This document shows positions 25,535 to 35,372 of a stretch of DNA of 59,841 nucleotides, piece after piece. Position numbers and translations under genes: made by a program. The stretch is from NCBI GenBank assembly GCA_964352375.1, contig CAYGSA010000005.1, positions 1 to 59,841 of the forward strand, read 5' to 3'. Numbering within the stretch: position 1 is the first letter of the stretch; each line of letters starts with the position of its first letter. Below the pieces are notes generated by a model. That model was not told the origin of the DNA, did not search any database, and saw only the letters and a program-made list of their open reading frames with translations. Source of the stretch: UBA1672 sp964352375 (lineage in GTDB: Bacteria; Pseudomonadota; Alphaproteobacteria; Micavibrionales; Micavibrionaceae).

Positions 25535-26625
25535 GATTGTATTTGCCCAAACCTGATCATCTTTTTATTGTCTTCATCCCATAGAGCAAGGTGCGCGTAT
25601 TTGAAGCTTTCGAGCAGGCGGATTCGGTTGAGGGTTTTAAGCTCAGGGCAATCATCCATACATTTTTGTAAATTGTAGTTTGGGATTTTCGCATTCAGGT
25701 GATGGATGTGATGAAGGCCTATATTCCCTGTCAGCCATTGAAGAACTGAGTTGAGGTCATAGAATGAACTGCCCATCACGGCGGCCTCTTGGTGGTTCCA
25801 GTCTTCTTTTTGTTCCCAATGCGCATCTTCGAATTGATGCTGGATATAGAACAACCAGCCACCGATCCATGCCGTCACGATCACAATAGGCAACATGGTT
25901 AACATTACAGGAGCAACGCCAAAGGCAAGGCAAAGGGCGCCGTAAAACCCGACAAGCCCGAGATTTGAGCCTATGACGCTTTTCCAAATTTGTTTGGAGC
26001 TTACGGTTTTTTTAACTTTGTAAAATGGGAACGGCTCTGCCTTTGGGATGCGCTGGCCGATGATGATGAAAAACGGCGTTCCGAGCAGCAGCATAAGGTA
26101 CGGATTACGATAGACTCGATACCAAAATTTTAATTTCGGAGACAGCGCTTCGTATTCTTTGATCGTTATTGTTTCCACAGAGCCAAAGCCCCGATTATCG
26201 AGATTACCAGAGCTTGCATGATGCATATTGTGAGTTTTACGCCAAAAATCATATGGAGTCCACGTCAAGGCGCTCATCGCGCGGCCCAAACGGTTATTCC
26301 ATTTGCGCTTTGAAAAGAATGATCCGTGCCCGCAGTCATGCTGAATGATAAAGATACGTACAAGCAGAAAAGCAGCAGGAATAGTTAAAAGTGCGGTTAA
26401 CCAGTACGCGCTTGAAAAACTGGCTATCATCACGCTCCAGATCGCTAAAAATGGGACAAGTGTGTTTATAAGTTGGAATACAGCTTTGCGGTTATTGGAT
26501 CCTTGATATTTTGAACAATGTCGGACCAGCCTTTGAACTTTGTCTTTTACATTTGTTTCTATGGTTGGCTTAACTGATACAACAGGGCCATCAATTTCAT
26601 TGAACACACAATCTCCCTTTTGCAA
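25531..26625 (-). CDS. Membrane fatty acid desaturase
   Basis: A 364-aa di-iron acyl-lipid desaturase of the DesA/omega-6 class. The three histidine boxes are seen: HDCGH (96-100), HNMHH (132-136) and HIHH near residues 304-308. Hydrophobic segments (about 55-95, 175-195, 215-255) make the membrane helices. It introduces a double bond into membrane acyl chains; the position cannot be told here. The AGGGAG ribosome site lies 8 nt before the start at 26625. Confidence 0.9.
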   Translation of the reverse strand: MQKGDCVFNEIDGPVVSVKPTIETNVKDKVQRLVRHCSKYQGSNNRKAVFQLINTLVPFLAIWSVMIASFSSAYWLTALLTIPAAFLLVRIFIIQHDCGHGSFFSKRKWNNRLGRAMSALTWTPYDFWRKTHNMHHASSGNLDNRGFGSVETITIKEYEALSPKLKFWYRVYRNPYLMLLLGTPFFIIIGQRIPKAEPFPFYKVKKTVSSKQIWKSVIGSNLGLVGFYGALCLAFGVAPVMLTMLPIVIVTAWIGGWLFYIQHQFEDAHWEQKEDWNHQEAAVMGSSFYDLNSVLQWLTGNIGLHHIHHLNAKIPNYNLQKCMDDCPELKTLNRIRLLESFKYAHLALWDEDNKKMIRFGQIQS

Positions 26626-26698
26626 AAAATATCTTTAATCTTTGCAGCTTCATATGCCCTGCACAAGAAAAAACGTATATTTTATGCACACTTTATTG

Positions 26699-28522
26699 TC
26701 ATGCCGCGGATGAACGGCTGGCTTTTTTACGCTCATGAGGGCACAGATGCTTTTTGCGTAAACGCATAGACCCAGGCGTGACTTCCATTAGCTCATCGTC
26801 ATTAATGTAAGACATCATGTCTTCAAGGCTCATTTTGCGGGGGGGAACAAGGATCGTTGCATCATCCGTTCCAGAGGCCCGCATATTGGTGAGTTTTTTA
26901 CCCTTAAGAACATTGATTTCAAGGTCGTTTTCACGGTTATGTTCGCCCACGATCATCCCTGCATAAACCGGTGTTTGGTGCTCGATGAACATCACGCCGC
27001 GATCTTGAAGGTTGAAAATTGCAAATGCGACAGCAGATCCTGTATCTGTTGAAATCAGGGCACCGTGACGACGTTGTCCGATGTCCCCTTTATAGGGCGC
27101 GTAGGAATGGAAAATTCGGTTCATCACGCCCGTTCCACGTGTGTCTGTCATGAATGCACTTTGATATCCGATCAGCCCTCGCGATGGTGCAAGGAACGTG
27201 ATGCGGGTTTTGCCAACGCCGGATGAGCGCATGTCTGTCATTTCGGCCTTGCGGCGGTTCATTTTGTCTACGACAGTTGATGAGTACTCCTCATCCACAT
27301 CGATTGTGACTTCTTCGATTGGCTCTAGCTTGTTGCCGTTTTCGTCTTCTTGGAACAGCACTTTAGGGCGTGAGACTGTCATCTCAAAGCCTTCACGGCG
27401 CATTGTTTCAATCAGAACGCCGAGTTGGAGTTCTCCTCTTCCGCCAATTTCAAATGAGTCGCGATCTTCGCTTTCTTTAAATGTAATGGCCACGTTGACT
27501 TCGGCTTCTGCAAGAAGGCGCTGGCGGATCATTGTGGAGGTTACTTTTGTTCCCTCTTGACCAGCGAAAGGCGAGTCGTTCACTGAAATTGTGACCGACA
27601 TTGTTGCAGGATCGATTGGTGTTGATTGCACGGCTTCGGTTACGGCTGGGTCACAAATTGTGTCGGACACTGATGTTTTTGACAGGCCTGCGATACAGAT
27701 AATATCACCTGCCTTGACTTCTTTTACAGGAACGCGCTCTGTGCCATCAAATGTCAGCAGTTTTGTAAGGCGACCATTTTCAACAACATTTCCGTTTAGA
27801 TCAATCGCTTTGACTGTGTCGTTCACTTTTGCGCGGCCTTGAATCACACGGCCTGTTAGACAGCGCCCAAGATAGGGGTCAGAATCAAGAAGCGTTGCAA
27901 GAATTGCGAATGGTTTTTCATAGTCGACCACTGGCGGTGGTACGTGCGCAAGGACAACATCGATAAGAGGCTGTAGGTCTTTGCGCTCGTCTTCTAATTC
28001 ACGTGTACACCAGCCGCTACGCCCTGAGGCGAATAAGATTGGGAAATCAAGTTGCTCGTCTGTTGCGTCCAAAGATACGAAGAGGTCGAACACTTCGTCG
28101 ACGACTTCTTCCGGGCGGCCGTCAGCGCGGTCAATTTTGTTGATAATGACGATTGGCTTTAGGCCTTGCTTTAGCGCCTTACCAAGCACGAATTTTGTTT
28201 GTGGCATTGGGCCTTCAGCGGCGTCTGTGAGCAAGATTACGCCATCTGCCATGTGGAGGACACGCTCGACTTCTCCGCCAAAGTCGGCGTGGCCTGGGGT
28301 GTCGATGATGTTGATGCGTGTGTCGCCCCATTGAACGGATGTTGGTTTCGCCAGAATGGTGATTCCGCGCTCGCGCTCTAGGTCGTTTGAGTCCATGACG
28401 CAAACATCGACGGCTTCGTTTTCGCGGAATGCACCGCTTTGTTTCATGATCGAGTCGATTAAGGTTGTTTTCCCGTGGTCAACGTGCGCGATAATCGCGA
28501 TATTTCTTAAGCTTTCTGACAT
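26699..28522 (-). CDS. typA: Ribosome-associated translational GTPase BipA/TypA
   Basis: A 607-aa translation-factor GTPase needed for ribosome assembly under stress or cold. G motifs: AHVDHGKTT (13-21), DTPGHADFGGEV, and NKIDRADGRPEEV. EF-G-like domains II, III and V follow, then the BipA-specific C-terminal domain (RASGTDDATILVPPRKMSLEDMMSYINDDELMEVTPGSMRLRKK). Length and motif order are normal. Confidence 0.96.
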   Translation of the reverse strand: MSESLRNIAIIAHVDHGKTTLIDSIMKQSGAFRENEAVDVCVMDSNDLERERGITILAKPTSVQWGDTRINIIDTPGHADFGGEVERVLHMADGVILLTDAAEGPMPQTKFVLGKALKQGLKPIVIINKIDRADGRPEEVVDEVFDLFVSLDATDEQLDFPILFASGRSGWCTRELEDERKDLQPLIDVVLAHVPPPVVDYEKPFAILATLLDSDPYLGRCLTGRVIQGRAKVNDTVKAIDLNGNVVENGRLTKLLTFDGTERVPVKEVKAGDIICIAGLSKTSVSDTICDPAVTEAVQSTPIDPATMSVTISVNDSPFAGQEGTKVTSTMIRQRLLAEAEVNVAITFKESEDRDSFEIGGRGELQLGVLIETMRREGFEMTVSRPKVLFQEDENGNKLEPIEEVTIDVDEEYSSTVVDKMNRRKAEMTDMRSSGVGKTRITFLAPSRGLIGYQSAFMTDTRGTGVMNRIFHSYAPYKGDIGQRRHGALISTDTGSAVAFAIFNLQDRGVMFIEHQTPVYAGMIVGEHNRENDLEINVLKGKKLTNMRASGTDDATILVPPRKMSLEDMMSYINDDELMEVTPGSMRLRKKHLCPHERKKASRSSAA

Positions 28523-28646
28523 TTTTCGTCCGTCCCGTTTTAGTTTTTCCGCCCTCTTGGGCGCCTCGCAGTCGCTCGGTACAATTTGTATTTATCTGCG
28601 ATAATTACAAATCACTATTAAATTCAGCGGACTGTTTACTCTATAT

Positions 28647-28656
28647 NNNNNNNNNN
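28647..28656. other. Assembly join (10 N)
   Basis: Ten N flanked on both sides by the same ACTCTATAT (28638-28646 and 28657-28665). This looks like two contig ends overlapping by 9 bp that were joined with a placeholder, rather than a true 10-base gap. Confidence 0.85.
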
Positions 28657-28680
28657 ACTCTATATTGCGGAAAAAAGCCA

Positions 28681-28709
28681 ACAAAAAGAGGCCGCATTGC
28701 TAAGGCCTC
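28681..28709 (-). terminator. Intrinsic terminator of the sigma/VWA operon
   Basis: On the minus strand GAGGCC-(10 nt)-GGCCTC is followed by TTTTTG. It lies about 32 nt beyond the VWA gene stop. Confidence 0.8.
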
Positions 28710-28741
28710 CTCAATTTAGTGCATTTGTGGGGACTTTGGCG

Positions 28742-31066
28742 CTACCGTGAAAGGGATTTTGCCATGCGCACTAAATTTATAAACTCTGCGCGATAGCCGA
28801 ACTTGTCTTCGCCTTTGCCGGATTGTGCGAGAGCGATCACATCATCGTACGAGAAGTTACCTGTGTACTGAGCGCCCTTCAGCATTTGACCAAAAGCCGC
28901 GACGGCGGTTGCGAAAGCTGTATCTGTGTTCATTTCATCTGAACCAACCTTTACGGGTGTTGTGATCAGCTTGCTGGTGTTTTCCATGGGCAGTTTGTAG
29001 CGCATTTTTAGGAAGGCGTACTCGCTTGCAGGCTCTGGTGCGATAATTGCTTCTTTTTGAGCGCCATAACGAAGTGGATCGATTGTGCGTGCGCTTGAGC
29101 CAACGGGAACGAATTCATAGATTGCCGTCACTGTGTGGCCTGCGCCGATATCGCCAGCGTCGATTTTATCGTTGTTGAAATCTTCACGTTTTAAGGCGCG
29201 TGTTTCATAACCGATCAAACGATATTCCGCGACCGCCGCAGGGTTGAATTCCACCTGGAATTTCACGTCCTTTGCGATTGGGAATAATGCGGAGCTTGCT
29301 TCTTCGACCAAGACTTTGCGGGCTTCGCTTAGTGTGTCGATATAGGCTGCGACGCCGTTTCCGTTTTGCGCGAGGGTTTGCATCATGTGGTCATTATAGT
29401 TGCCCTGACCAAACCCTAGTACAGAGAGGAAGATGCCCTTTTCGCGTTTGCGCTCAACGTAGCGTTTTAGCTCGTCCTTGTTTGTGATGCCGACATTAAA
29501 GTCACCATCCGTTGCAAGGATCACGCGGTTTACAGCGTTTTCGCTAAAGTTCTGCTCGGCTTGTTGATAGGCAAGCTCTATGCCTGCCGCGCCTGCTGTT
29601 CCGCCGCCTGCGCGCAGGTTGTTCATCGCGTTGATGATTGTTACGCTGTTTCGCGCTTTTGTTGGTGGGAGAACAACGCCCGTTGATCCCGCGTAAGTCA
29701 CGATAGAGACTGTGTCATCGGGGTGGAGGCTATCGAGGAGCATCTTCATGGATGATTTCACGAGCGGGAGTTTATCGCGGCTGTTCATTGACCCAGAGAC
29801 ATCGAGCAAGAATACAAGGTTACTGCGCAGCGAGGCTTTGTCGAGTTCATAGCCTTTGATTCCTATATGCATCAGTTTGCGGCCCTCTGCCCATGGGCTG
29901 TCGGTCACGGTTACCGTTGGTTGGAAAGGTTGTGATTGATCTCTCGCCTGCGGGTAGTTGTAGTTGAAATAGTTTATCATTTCTTCTACGCGCACCGCGT
30001 CCGGGCTTGGGAGGCGTCCGCTGTTGATTGTTTTGCGTACGAAGCTGTAGCTTGCCGTGTCTACATCGGATGAGAAGGTGGAGACAGGCTCGGCGCTAAC
30101 TTGTTTGAACGGATTGGGTACGAATTTTTCGAACTGGTCGCGGTTTTGTTCGCGCATTGTCACCACGTCTTGCGGCGGACGCACCCACTGATTAAGCGGT
30201 TCCGCCATATCGTCCATCGCCTCGGCTTCTGCCATAACAGGTGGTGATTGTGGGGATCGTGTAGCGTCACCGACAACATTATTATTCTGGCGGTTGAACA
30301 GTTCGTTCTTTTTTGCTGCTTTGTCTTTGGATTGAACAATTACTGGTTCTAAACCTACTTCTTTAGCTTTCTCAGGGCTTTTAAGTGCTTGTTCAAGCCG
30401 TTTTTCTTGTTTTTCTCTCCAGCTTTTCAAAGCTTTAGCTTCTTCGTTAATTTGCTGAACGGTTTTTACTTCTGATGTCCAATTTTCAGATGGACGTTCA
30501 TCTCGAAGATGACGCCATCTTACTAATGGATCTGGGGATTGCTTAACTTCAGGCACTTCTAATCGTGTTTCTGGTGCTTCGATTGGTACAGGAATTGCGG
30601 ACTGACCATTCTTTATTGCGCGGGCGAGTGTTTCTTCATTCACTTGCTCAACGGCGTCTGTGTAAGCTTGGGGAACTGCGGCTCCGTCGGTGCTGGGGAC
30701 TTGGGTTATTTCAGAACCTGGCGGTAAGACTGATGGCGATTGATTATCAAATCTTTGCACTGCGTCTTGCAGTTGTTGTGAACTAATGCCAACGGCCAGC
30801 ACGACGACCATTGCCGTGGCCATGCCGCCATACATAAATTTCTTTTTTGTTTTCGTTTCCATTGTGTTTTTTCCTCTCATGAGTGTTGATTTACCCATAA
30901 GACGAGAGAAGAGATTAAATCCTTGGGATTTTTTTGAAGTTTTTTCATTTTGCGCGGTTTTGAATTCCGCCATAGCTATATTAACCGCACGTTTACGAGC
31001 GTTTACGTCAATGCTTGGCGCGTTATCTTCGCGCAGAATTTTATCTAATTTATCATTATGATCCAT
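28742..31066 (-). CDS. Membrane-anchored VWA-domain protein (YfbK family)
   Basis: A 774-aa protein with a cytoplasmic N-terminus (residues 1 to about 75), one membrane helix (about 78-97), a Gln/Pro/Lys-rich low-complexity stalk (about 100-300), then the YfbK-type domains: the N-terminal VWF region (STFSSDVDTASYSFVRKTINSGRLP), the VWA domain with a complete MIDAS start (Asp422-x-Ser424-x-Ser426 in LLDVSGSMNS; ATDGDFNVGI later) and the C-terminal DUF3520-like part. VWA domains bind partners through a metal ion. The start overlaps the ECF sigma gene by 11 nt, so they are coupled. The N-terminal tail could act as the sigma's membrane tether or anti-sigma, which is inference. Confidence 0.88.
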   Translation of the reverse strand: MDHNDKLDKILREDNAPSIDVNARKRAVNIAMAEFKTAQNEKTSKKSQGFNLFSRLMGKSTLMRGKNTMETKTKKKFMYGGMATAMVVVLAVGISSQQLQDAVQRFDNQSPSVLPPGSEITQVPSTDGAAVPQAYTDAVEQVNEETLARAIKNGQSAIPVPIEAPETRLEVPEVKQSPDPLVRWRHLRDERPSENWTSEVKTVQQINEEAKALKSWREKQEKRLEQALKSPEKAKEVGLEPVIVQSKDKAAKKNELFNRQNNNVVGDATRSPQSPPVMAEAEAMDDMAEPLNQWVRPPQDVVTMREQNRDQFEKFVPNPFKQVSAEPVSTFSSDVDTASYSFVRKTINSGRLPSPDAVRVEEMINYFNYNYPQARDQSQPFQPTVTVTDSPWAEGRKLMHIGIKGYELDKASLRSNLVFLLDVSGSMNSRDKLPLVKSSMKMLLDSLHPDDTVSIVTYAGSTGVVLPPTKARNSVTIINAMNNLRAGGGTAGAAGIELAYQQAEQNFSENAVNRVILATDGDFNVGITNKDELKRYVERKREKGIFLSVLGFGQGNYNDHMMQTLAQNGNGVAAYIDTLSEARKVLVEEASSALFPIAKDVKFQVEFNPAAVAEYRLIGYETRALKREDFNNDKIDAGDIGAGHTVTAIYEFVPVGSSARTIDPLRYGAQKEAIIAPEPASEYAFLKMRYKLPMENTSKLITTPVKVGSDEMNTDTAFATAVAAFGQMLKGAQYTGNFSYDDVIALAQSGKGEDKFGYRAEFINLVRMAKSLSR

Positions 31067-31610
31067 AGCGCTCCTCCTTTCTAAAGAGAGCTTCTAGTTT
31101 TTTGCGCGCCTCATGGATGCGCCAAGAGATTGTGCTTTCTTTTACCCCTGCGGCAGTGGCTGCCTCGGCGTGACTTAGCCCCTGCCCCATCACCATGAGG
31201 ATTGATTCTTTTTGATCTTCGGGAAGTTTATGGACTTGTTCCCAGACCTGCGCGGCGTAGAGTTTATCTTCGGCGTTTTCATTAATTTGCACTGTTTGCT
31301 CCAGATGGTCTGTGCCTTCGGGGTGGCGGTTTTGAGATTTGAACCAGTCTTTCGCCGTATTGATCACCAGAACATAAAGCCAGCTGGTGAATTTTGATTT
31401 GCCGTGGAATTTATCAATACTGCGCGCGAGTTTGATGCAGGCCTCCTGGGTTATATCTTCGGCGTCTCTTTGATTGCCGCAATATTTATATGCCATTTTG
31501 AACATCACCTCGTAATAGTCGTTCACAAGCGATTCGAACGCTGCAGCATCGCCGCGCTGCGCGTTTTTCATACGTTTTTGATCTTCTGCCTCTGTGCGGG
31601 CGTCACTCAT
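31056..31610 (-). CDS. ECF-type RNA polymerase sigma factor
   Basis: 184 aa with region 2 (FESLVNDYYEVMFKMAYKYCGNQRDAEDITQEACIKLARSI, about residues 24-66) and region 4 (LPEDQKESILMVMGQGLSHAEAATAAGVKESTISWRIHEARKKL, about 130-175). It has no conventional anti-sigma neighbour; the only coupled gene is the VWA protein. No self-promoter could be identified with confidence in 31611-31691. Confidence 0.92.
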   Translation of the reverse strand: MSDARTEAEDQKRMKNAQRGDAAAFESLVNDYYEVMFKMAYKYCGNQRDAEDITQEACIKLARSIDKFHGKSKFTSWLYVLVINTAKDWFKSQNRHPEGTDHLEQTVQINENAEDKLYAAQVWEQVHKLPEDQKESILMVMGQGLSHAEAATAAGVKESTISWRIHEARKKLEALFRKEERYGS

Positions 31611-31691
31611 ACGTTAAACCGTTGTTATGCTGGATGCGTTTTTACATCCTATATCAATAAGACGACGCGCCCAAAAGAATCCTTGGAAAGT

Positions 31692-32915
31692 TTATGTGTT
31701 TTTTTGTGAGCGCTTATGAATGATGAACGCGAGGGGCAGCCAAAAGACAATCCATGTCGCACCCAGATTGGTATAATAGCCACCCAAATCCACCAAGCCA
31801 AACACCAAACCGAATGACAGCATAATGAGTGCTGCGGGGCAATTTTGGCGTGCTTCGGTGTATGCGCGCCTCATGGCAAGGATTATGATAGAGAGAAACA
31901 AGATAAAGCCGATCGCGCCTGTTTGCAGGAATATGGATAAATATAGGTTGTGCGCGTGCCCAACGACAATGGGCATTTTGTCGTACACTTCGTATATATA
32001 TTTCGTGCCGATGCCCTGCCCGTAAATTGGACTTTGAAGAGCGTTATTCCATGCGATTTGCCATATTTGCAGGCGGCCTGTTGACCCGCGCTCGATCATG
32101 TAAGTTGTGACGTCAGGCAGGGCGACGCTCAGAAAAATTACCCCCCCTATTCCGCCCACAATTGCGAGAGCTATAATTTTTTTGATGTTTGATGTTTGGA
32201 CGGATTTTGTTGCATGCACAAAAATCATCATTGTCGAGACGGCAATAAAGCTGAGTATTGCGCCACGAGACAGGGTTAAAAAGACGATGAATGAAAGGAA
32301 TATAAAGATTAAAATGCGGATTTTTTTGTTTGCGTATCGCTTGATAAAGTCGCCCTTTATTGACAGAGCTATTAGTGCGGCGGCGGCGTATAAAAGGCCT
32401 GCTATATTCTCATTATTCACGCGACCAAAACCTTCCAAGCGCCAAATAAATTGAGGATCTTCAATTGTATACGCCATTATAATATCTTCGTATTTTATCA
32501 GCAAAAGACAGATACCACTTATGATCGCCGCGCTGATGAAGACTTCTAGTGCAACGGCCCAGTTTCTTTGGTTTTGGCGGAATAAATGTATTGCTATGGC
32601 CATGGAGATTGTAATGAAGAATACTGGTTTTAATTTTTGCCATATTCGCTCTATATCCATGCCTTGCGACCATAGGAGCGACAGGGCCGTGAACCCTAAG
32701 AACGCTATTGTTAAACGCCAGAGTAAATCTTTGTTTTTGAAGATATCCCATGCGTTGTTTTTGTGGATGCTGAATAGACCGAGCAGAATTGCAAGATAGA
32801 GGAGTATCCGGTGCGGTGCGGTTTCGAGGAAGAAAAATCCCGCGAGTACAGCACATAATAAGGGTGCAAGAATCACTTCGGGGGTTTTGATTTTATTTAA
32901 AATCTTTAATAACAT
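31692..32915 (-). CDS. O-antigen ligase/polymerase-type membrane protein
   Basis: A 407-aa polytopic protein with about ten to twelve hydrophobic segments and a large periplasmic loop holding the Wzy_C/WaaL signature (GSTGRLQIWQIAWNNALQSPIYGQGIG...VGHAHNLYLSIFLQTGAIGF). The His in GHAHN is typical of ligases that join O-polysaccharide to lipid A core, although polymerases look alike. The ATG at 32915 follows GGGAAGAG and gives a clean first helix; upstream in-frame codons lie inside the preceding gene. It overlaps that glycosyltransferase by 23 nt and belongs to the same operon. Confidence 0.88.
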   Translation of the reverse strand: MLLKILNKIKTPEVILAPLLCAVLAGFFFLETAPHRILLYLAILLGLFSIHKNNAWDIFKNKDLLWRLTIAFLGFTALSLLWSQGMDIERIWQKLKPVFFITISMAIAIHLFRQNQRNWAVALEVFISAAIISGICLLLIKYEDIIMAYTIEDPQFIWRLEGFGRVNNENIAGLLYAAAALIALSIKGDFIKRYANKKIRILIFIFLSFIVFLTLSRGAILSFIAVSTMMIFVHATKSVQTSNIKKIIALAIVGGIGGVIFLSVALPDVTTYMIERGSTGRLQIWQIAWNNALQSPIYGQGIGTKYIYEVYDKMPIVVGHAHNLYLSIFLQTGAIGFILFLSIIILAMRRAYTEARQNCPAALIMLSFGLVFGLVDLGGYYTNLGATWIVFWLPLAFIIHKRSQKNT

Positions 32916-33936
32916 TCTCTTCCCATATTTGCGCAATTTTATTCCATGATTGATATGGATTTTGCTCTTGTGCGTTTTGGGACATTTGCTGCCATATCTG
33001 ATCATCTTTAAACAAGGTTATTGCTTTTTTTGCAAATTCTTCTTGGTTTTTATCCTCAACAACAAAGCCGTTTTTTTTGTTTTGCACGCGTTCTGATAAT
33101 GACCCGCGGCCATATGTTACGATTGGTATGCCCAGCGCAGAGGCCTCCGCGGCGGCGAGGCAGAATGTCTCATCCTTATGGCCGGGGTAGAGCATCATGC
33201 GCGAGCGCTCCAGATCTTCTACCAGCTCGGCTTTTGAGACTTTGGGCATGATCCTTATATTTGCACGTGCGAGATCTTTGCGTGACATGCCTTTTGATGA
33301 AAGATCTTGAGGGAATTCATCGCCGATATAGGCTTTGAACTCAGCGTCGGGGCATTCGGGGTGGATATATTTCACCCAAAGCTCGATCATTTCTGCAACA
33401 CCGCGATAAGCTTGGGAGCAATAGAGTGCTTGCTGCGCTGGCTTGGCTGTTTCCGTGGTGTTCTGTTGCAGGAACGCTTCGGGCAAGCCGTGGGCAATTA
33501 CGAGCCTTTTTCGGAAGGGATGCAGGATGTGGGTGTTCTTTTTTTGCTTCTCGCCCAAGAAGACTGCTGTTGGCCTGTATTTTAGTAATGGGAGTAAACG
33601 CCCTTTTCTGATTGTTTTTTCCAAAAGAACTCGATTATGGAGCCATATGACGTGGTGTTTTGCCTTCACCGTATCGAATAATTTTGCGTCATTATTTGCG
33701 ATAGCTATGTCGAAGGCTTGGGTGGGATCGATTGTATTTTCATTGTGCCATTTTACACCGAAATGTTCGCCATTTTGAAGCGCTTCGAGGTTATTTAGAA
33801 CCGTTACGTCATGGCCTGTTTTTGCCAATGCTTCTGCCAGGCACGCTGTGCAGGTTGCGATCCCGCCTATTGCTTTTTCACGAACGATTTTTCCGTTATA
33901 GGGCGTTGTTATACAATCGAGGAGGATGATGCGCAT
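32893..33936 (-). CDS. GT4-type glycosyltransferase
   Basis: A 347-aa GT-B fold transferase. The N-terminal acceptor domain carries GGIATCTACLAEALAKTGHDVTVL. The C-terminal donor domain has YPGHKDETFCLAAAEASALGIPIVTYGRGSLSE, the family-4 E-x7-E nucleotide-sugar motif region. It is placed between a CgeB-like transferase and the O-antigen ligase, 3 nt after the former, so a role in surface polysaccharide assembly is inferred. The sugar is unknown. Confidence 0.85.
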   Translation of the reverse strand: MRIILLDCITTPYNGKIVREKAIGGIATCTACLAEALAKTGHDVTVLNNLEALQNGEHFGVKWHNENTIDPTQAFDIAIANNDAKLFDTVKAKHHVIWLHNRVLLEKTIRKGRLLPLLKYRPTAVFLGEKQKKNTHILHPFRKRLVIAHGLPEAFLQQNTTETAKPAQQALYCSQAYRGVAEMIELWVKYIHPECPDAEFKAYIGDEFPQDLSSKGMSRKDLARANIRIMPKVSKAELVEDLERSRMMLYPGHKDETFCLAAAEASALGIPIVTYGRGSLSERVQNKKNGFVVEDKNQEEFAKKAITLFKDDQIWQQMSQNAQEQNPYQSWNKIAQIWEENVIKDFK

Positions 33937-33939
33937 ATT

Positions 33940-34968
33940 TTAGTAACGCTCTGTAGGCCAGATGTACTCTTGAGAGAGGGGCTTGTCGAAAACACGCTCG
34001 ATCATATATTGGCAAACTTTATCGACGTGGAAGATATCATGAACGCGGGTGTGACCTGTTTTTGCGGTTTCGATTCGCTGTGCATCGTTTTCGTGGTAAT
34101 ATTTAATCTTATCAATGAGTTCATCGTTGCCGTTGAAGCTTATGAATGCGCCCTGCCCCAGCACATCTTCGAATTGCGATCCTTGAGGGATAAAGGCGCA
34201 GACACCAGAGGCCATATACTGACTCATGCGGCCTGAGGCGTAGAGATAATGATCGTCAACCTTGTTCATGCATAGTCCCATTTTTGCGCGGTTTAGCAGG
34301 CGGTAATACTCCGCGCCGTATACGCGGTTTTCGTTGATTCCTGCGCCGCCAATATGGATTTGTAAGCCCTCTTGGTGCTTAAGTAGATATTTCGCAGTTA
34401 TATGTCTGTGGTCATGTTGATCACGCAGGTAGCTTGCGAGGAACAGGAAATCTATGTCGGCGTCTTTGTTTTCAAATGCGCGCTTGGTTTCGAGCGCCGG
34501 GTCCACTGGGTTTGGCATGAAGTAAACGCCGCCAAAATTATTCGTGAATTGCTTCAGGCGCTCCCCTGCCGTTGTGATGAACATGCCCTCGACTTGGCCG
34601 ACGCGTTGTTCGATATCACCCATATTTTGTGGGGAGCTGAGCGGATCGACATTGCGATAGAGCATTTTCACGTCTGGGAGTTCTGTCCGAATCTTACTCA
34701 GTGTTTCATTTGTGATGTTTTTACAATGACCGAGCACGATGAGGTGGGGCTGATATTCTTTTGCAAGCTCTATGACCTTGGCATTCATCTTGTCTTTGCC
34801 GCGCTTTTGGGAGCGGAAAATATTCGAATAGCGTGCGTAATCACGATCGGAGAAGACATACACGTTATGCCCAATGCGCGTAAAGCCATTAATAAGTTTT
34901 TGCGGGGTGAAGTAGTATTTGGCTCCATTTACGAAACCTTGGGCGTTACCGAGATATAAAATGCGCAT
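33940..34968 (-). CDS. CgeB-like glycosyltransferase
   Basis: Start at 34968 (MRILYLGN) with AAGGAAAG about 5 nt upstream, giving 342 aa. The fold resembles the CgeB/spore-protein glycosyltransferase group: LVLGHCKNITNETLSKIR, then MPNPVDPALE, and a donor-site region AKMGLCMNKVDDHYLYASGRMSQYMASGVCAFIPQGSQFEDVLG. It is first in a three-gene polysaccharide operon. Acceptor and donor are unknown. Confidence 0.8.
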   Translation of the reverse strand: MRILYLGNAQGFVNGAKYYFTPQKLINGFTRIGHNVYVFSDRDYARYSNIFRSQKRGKDKMNAKVIELAKEYQPHLIVLGHCKNITNETLSKIRTELPDVKMLYRNVDPLSSPQNMGDIEQRVGQVEGMFITTAGERLKQFTNNFGGVYFMPNPVDPALETKRAFENKDADIDFLFLASYLRDQHDHRHITAKYLLKHQEGLQIHIGGAGINENRVYGAEYYRLLNRAKMGLCMNKVDDHYLYASGRMSQYMASGVCAFIPQGSQFEDVLGQGAFISFNGNDELIDKIKYYHENDAQRIETAKTGHTRVHDIFHVDKVCQYMIERVFDKPLSQEYIWPTERY

Positions 34969-35372
34969 ATTTTCTTTCCTTGTGCACACGCTACAAAGAA
35001 ATTAGCCAAGCGTCTATATGTTATCTATTACAAACAACTTATATTTCATAATTTTTATGATTATCATTACAGTGTAATACCTTAGAGCTTTTAATTTTAA
35101 TTACAAAAATTTTATAAAAAGTTTGCATTTGTTTTTTAAAAGGCGTAGAGTTTGTTCGTTATCAGGTTAAAGAAGAAAAAATCTCGACGGCTTGTTGACA
35201 GGGAGGAGTCAAAATCTCCAGTTTTATGGGGTTTTGATTGTGTGTGTTAGATTATAAAAATAATAAGAATCTACGCACTTTCCTACATTAAAGAATTGAT
35301 AACAGGGTTTATCTTGGCCTTCTTGTATCCGTGGGGGATGCTGCGCGCTAAGTACTGAAAGAGAGTAATGTC
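34969..35372. other. AT-rich intergenic region, divergent promoters
   Basis: About 400 bp without a gene. It must hold the promoters of the polysaccharide operon (leftward) and of the gene at 35373 (rightward). The only recognisable structure is the shared element at 35186-35253 and a small GGAG/CTCC hairpin (35202-35219) inside it. Confidence 0.6.
35186..35253 (+). promoter_or_regulatory. Element shared with 45341-45385 (copy A)
   Basis: Blocks in order CGGCTTG, AGGGAG, TATGG, GTTTTGATT and GTGTGTTAGATT recur in the same order at 45341-45385. Copy A has about 20 extra bases between the second and third blocks, forming a GGAG/CTCC stem. It lies 120 nt before the 35373 start. Function unknown; a common regulator or an old duplication are both possible. 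Confidence 0.5.

Noticed and set aside
28549..28562. GCCC/GGGC hairpin upstream of typA as a terminator
   Set aside because: On the typA strand it is followed by A-rich, not T-rich sequence, and lies in the leader of the gene.
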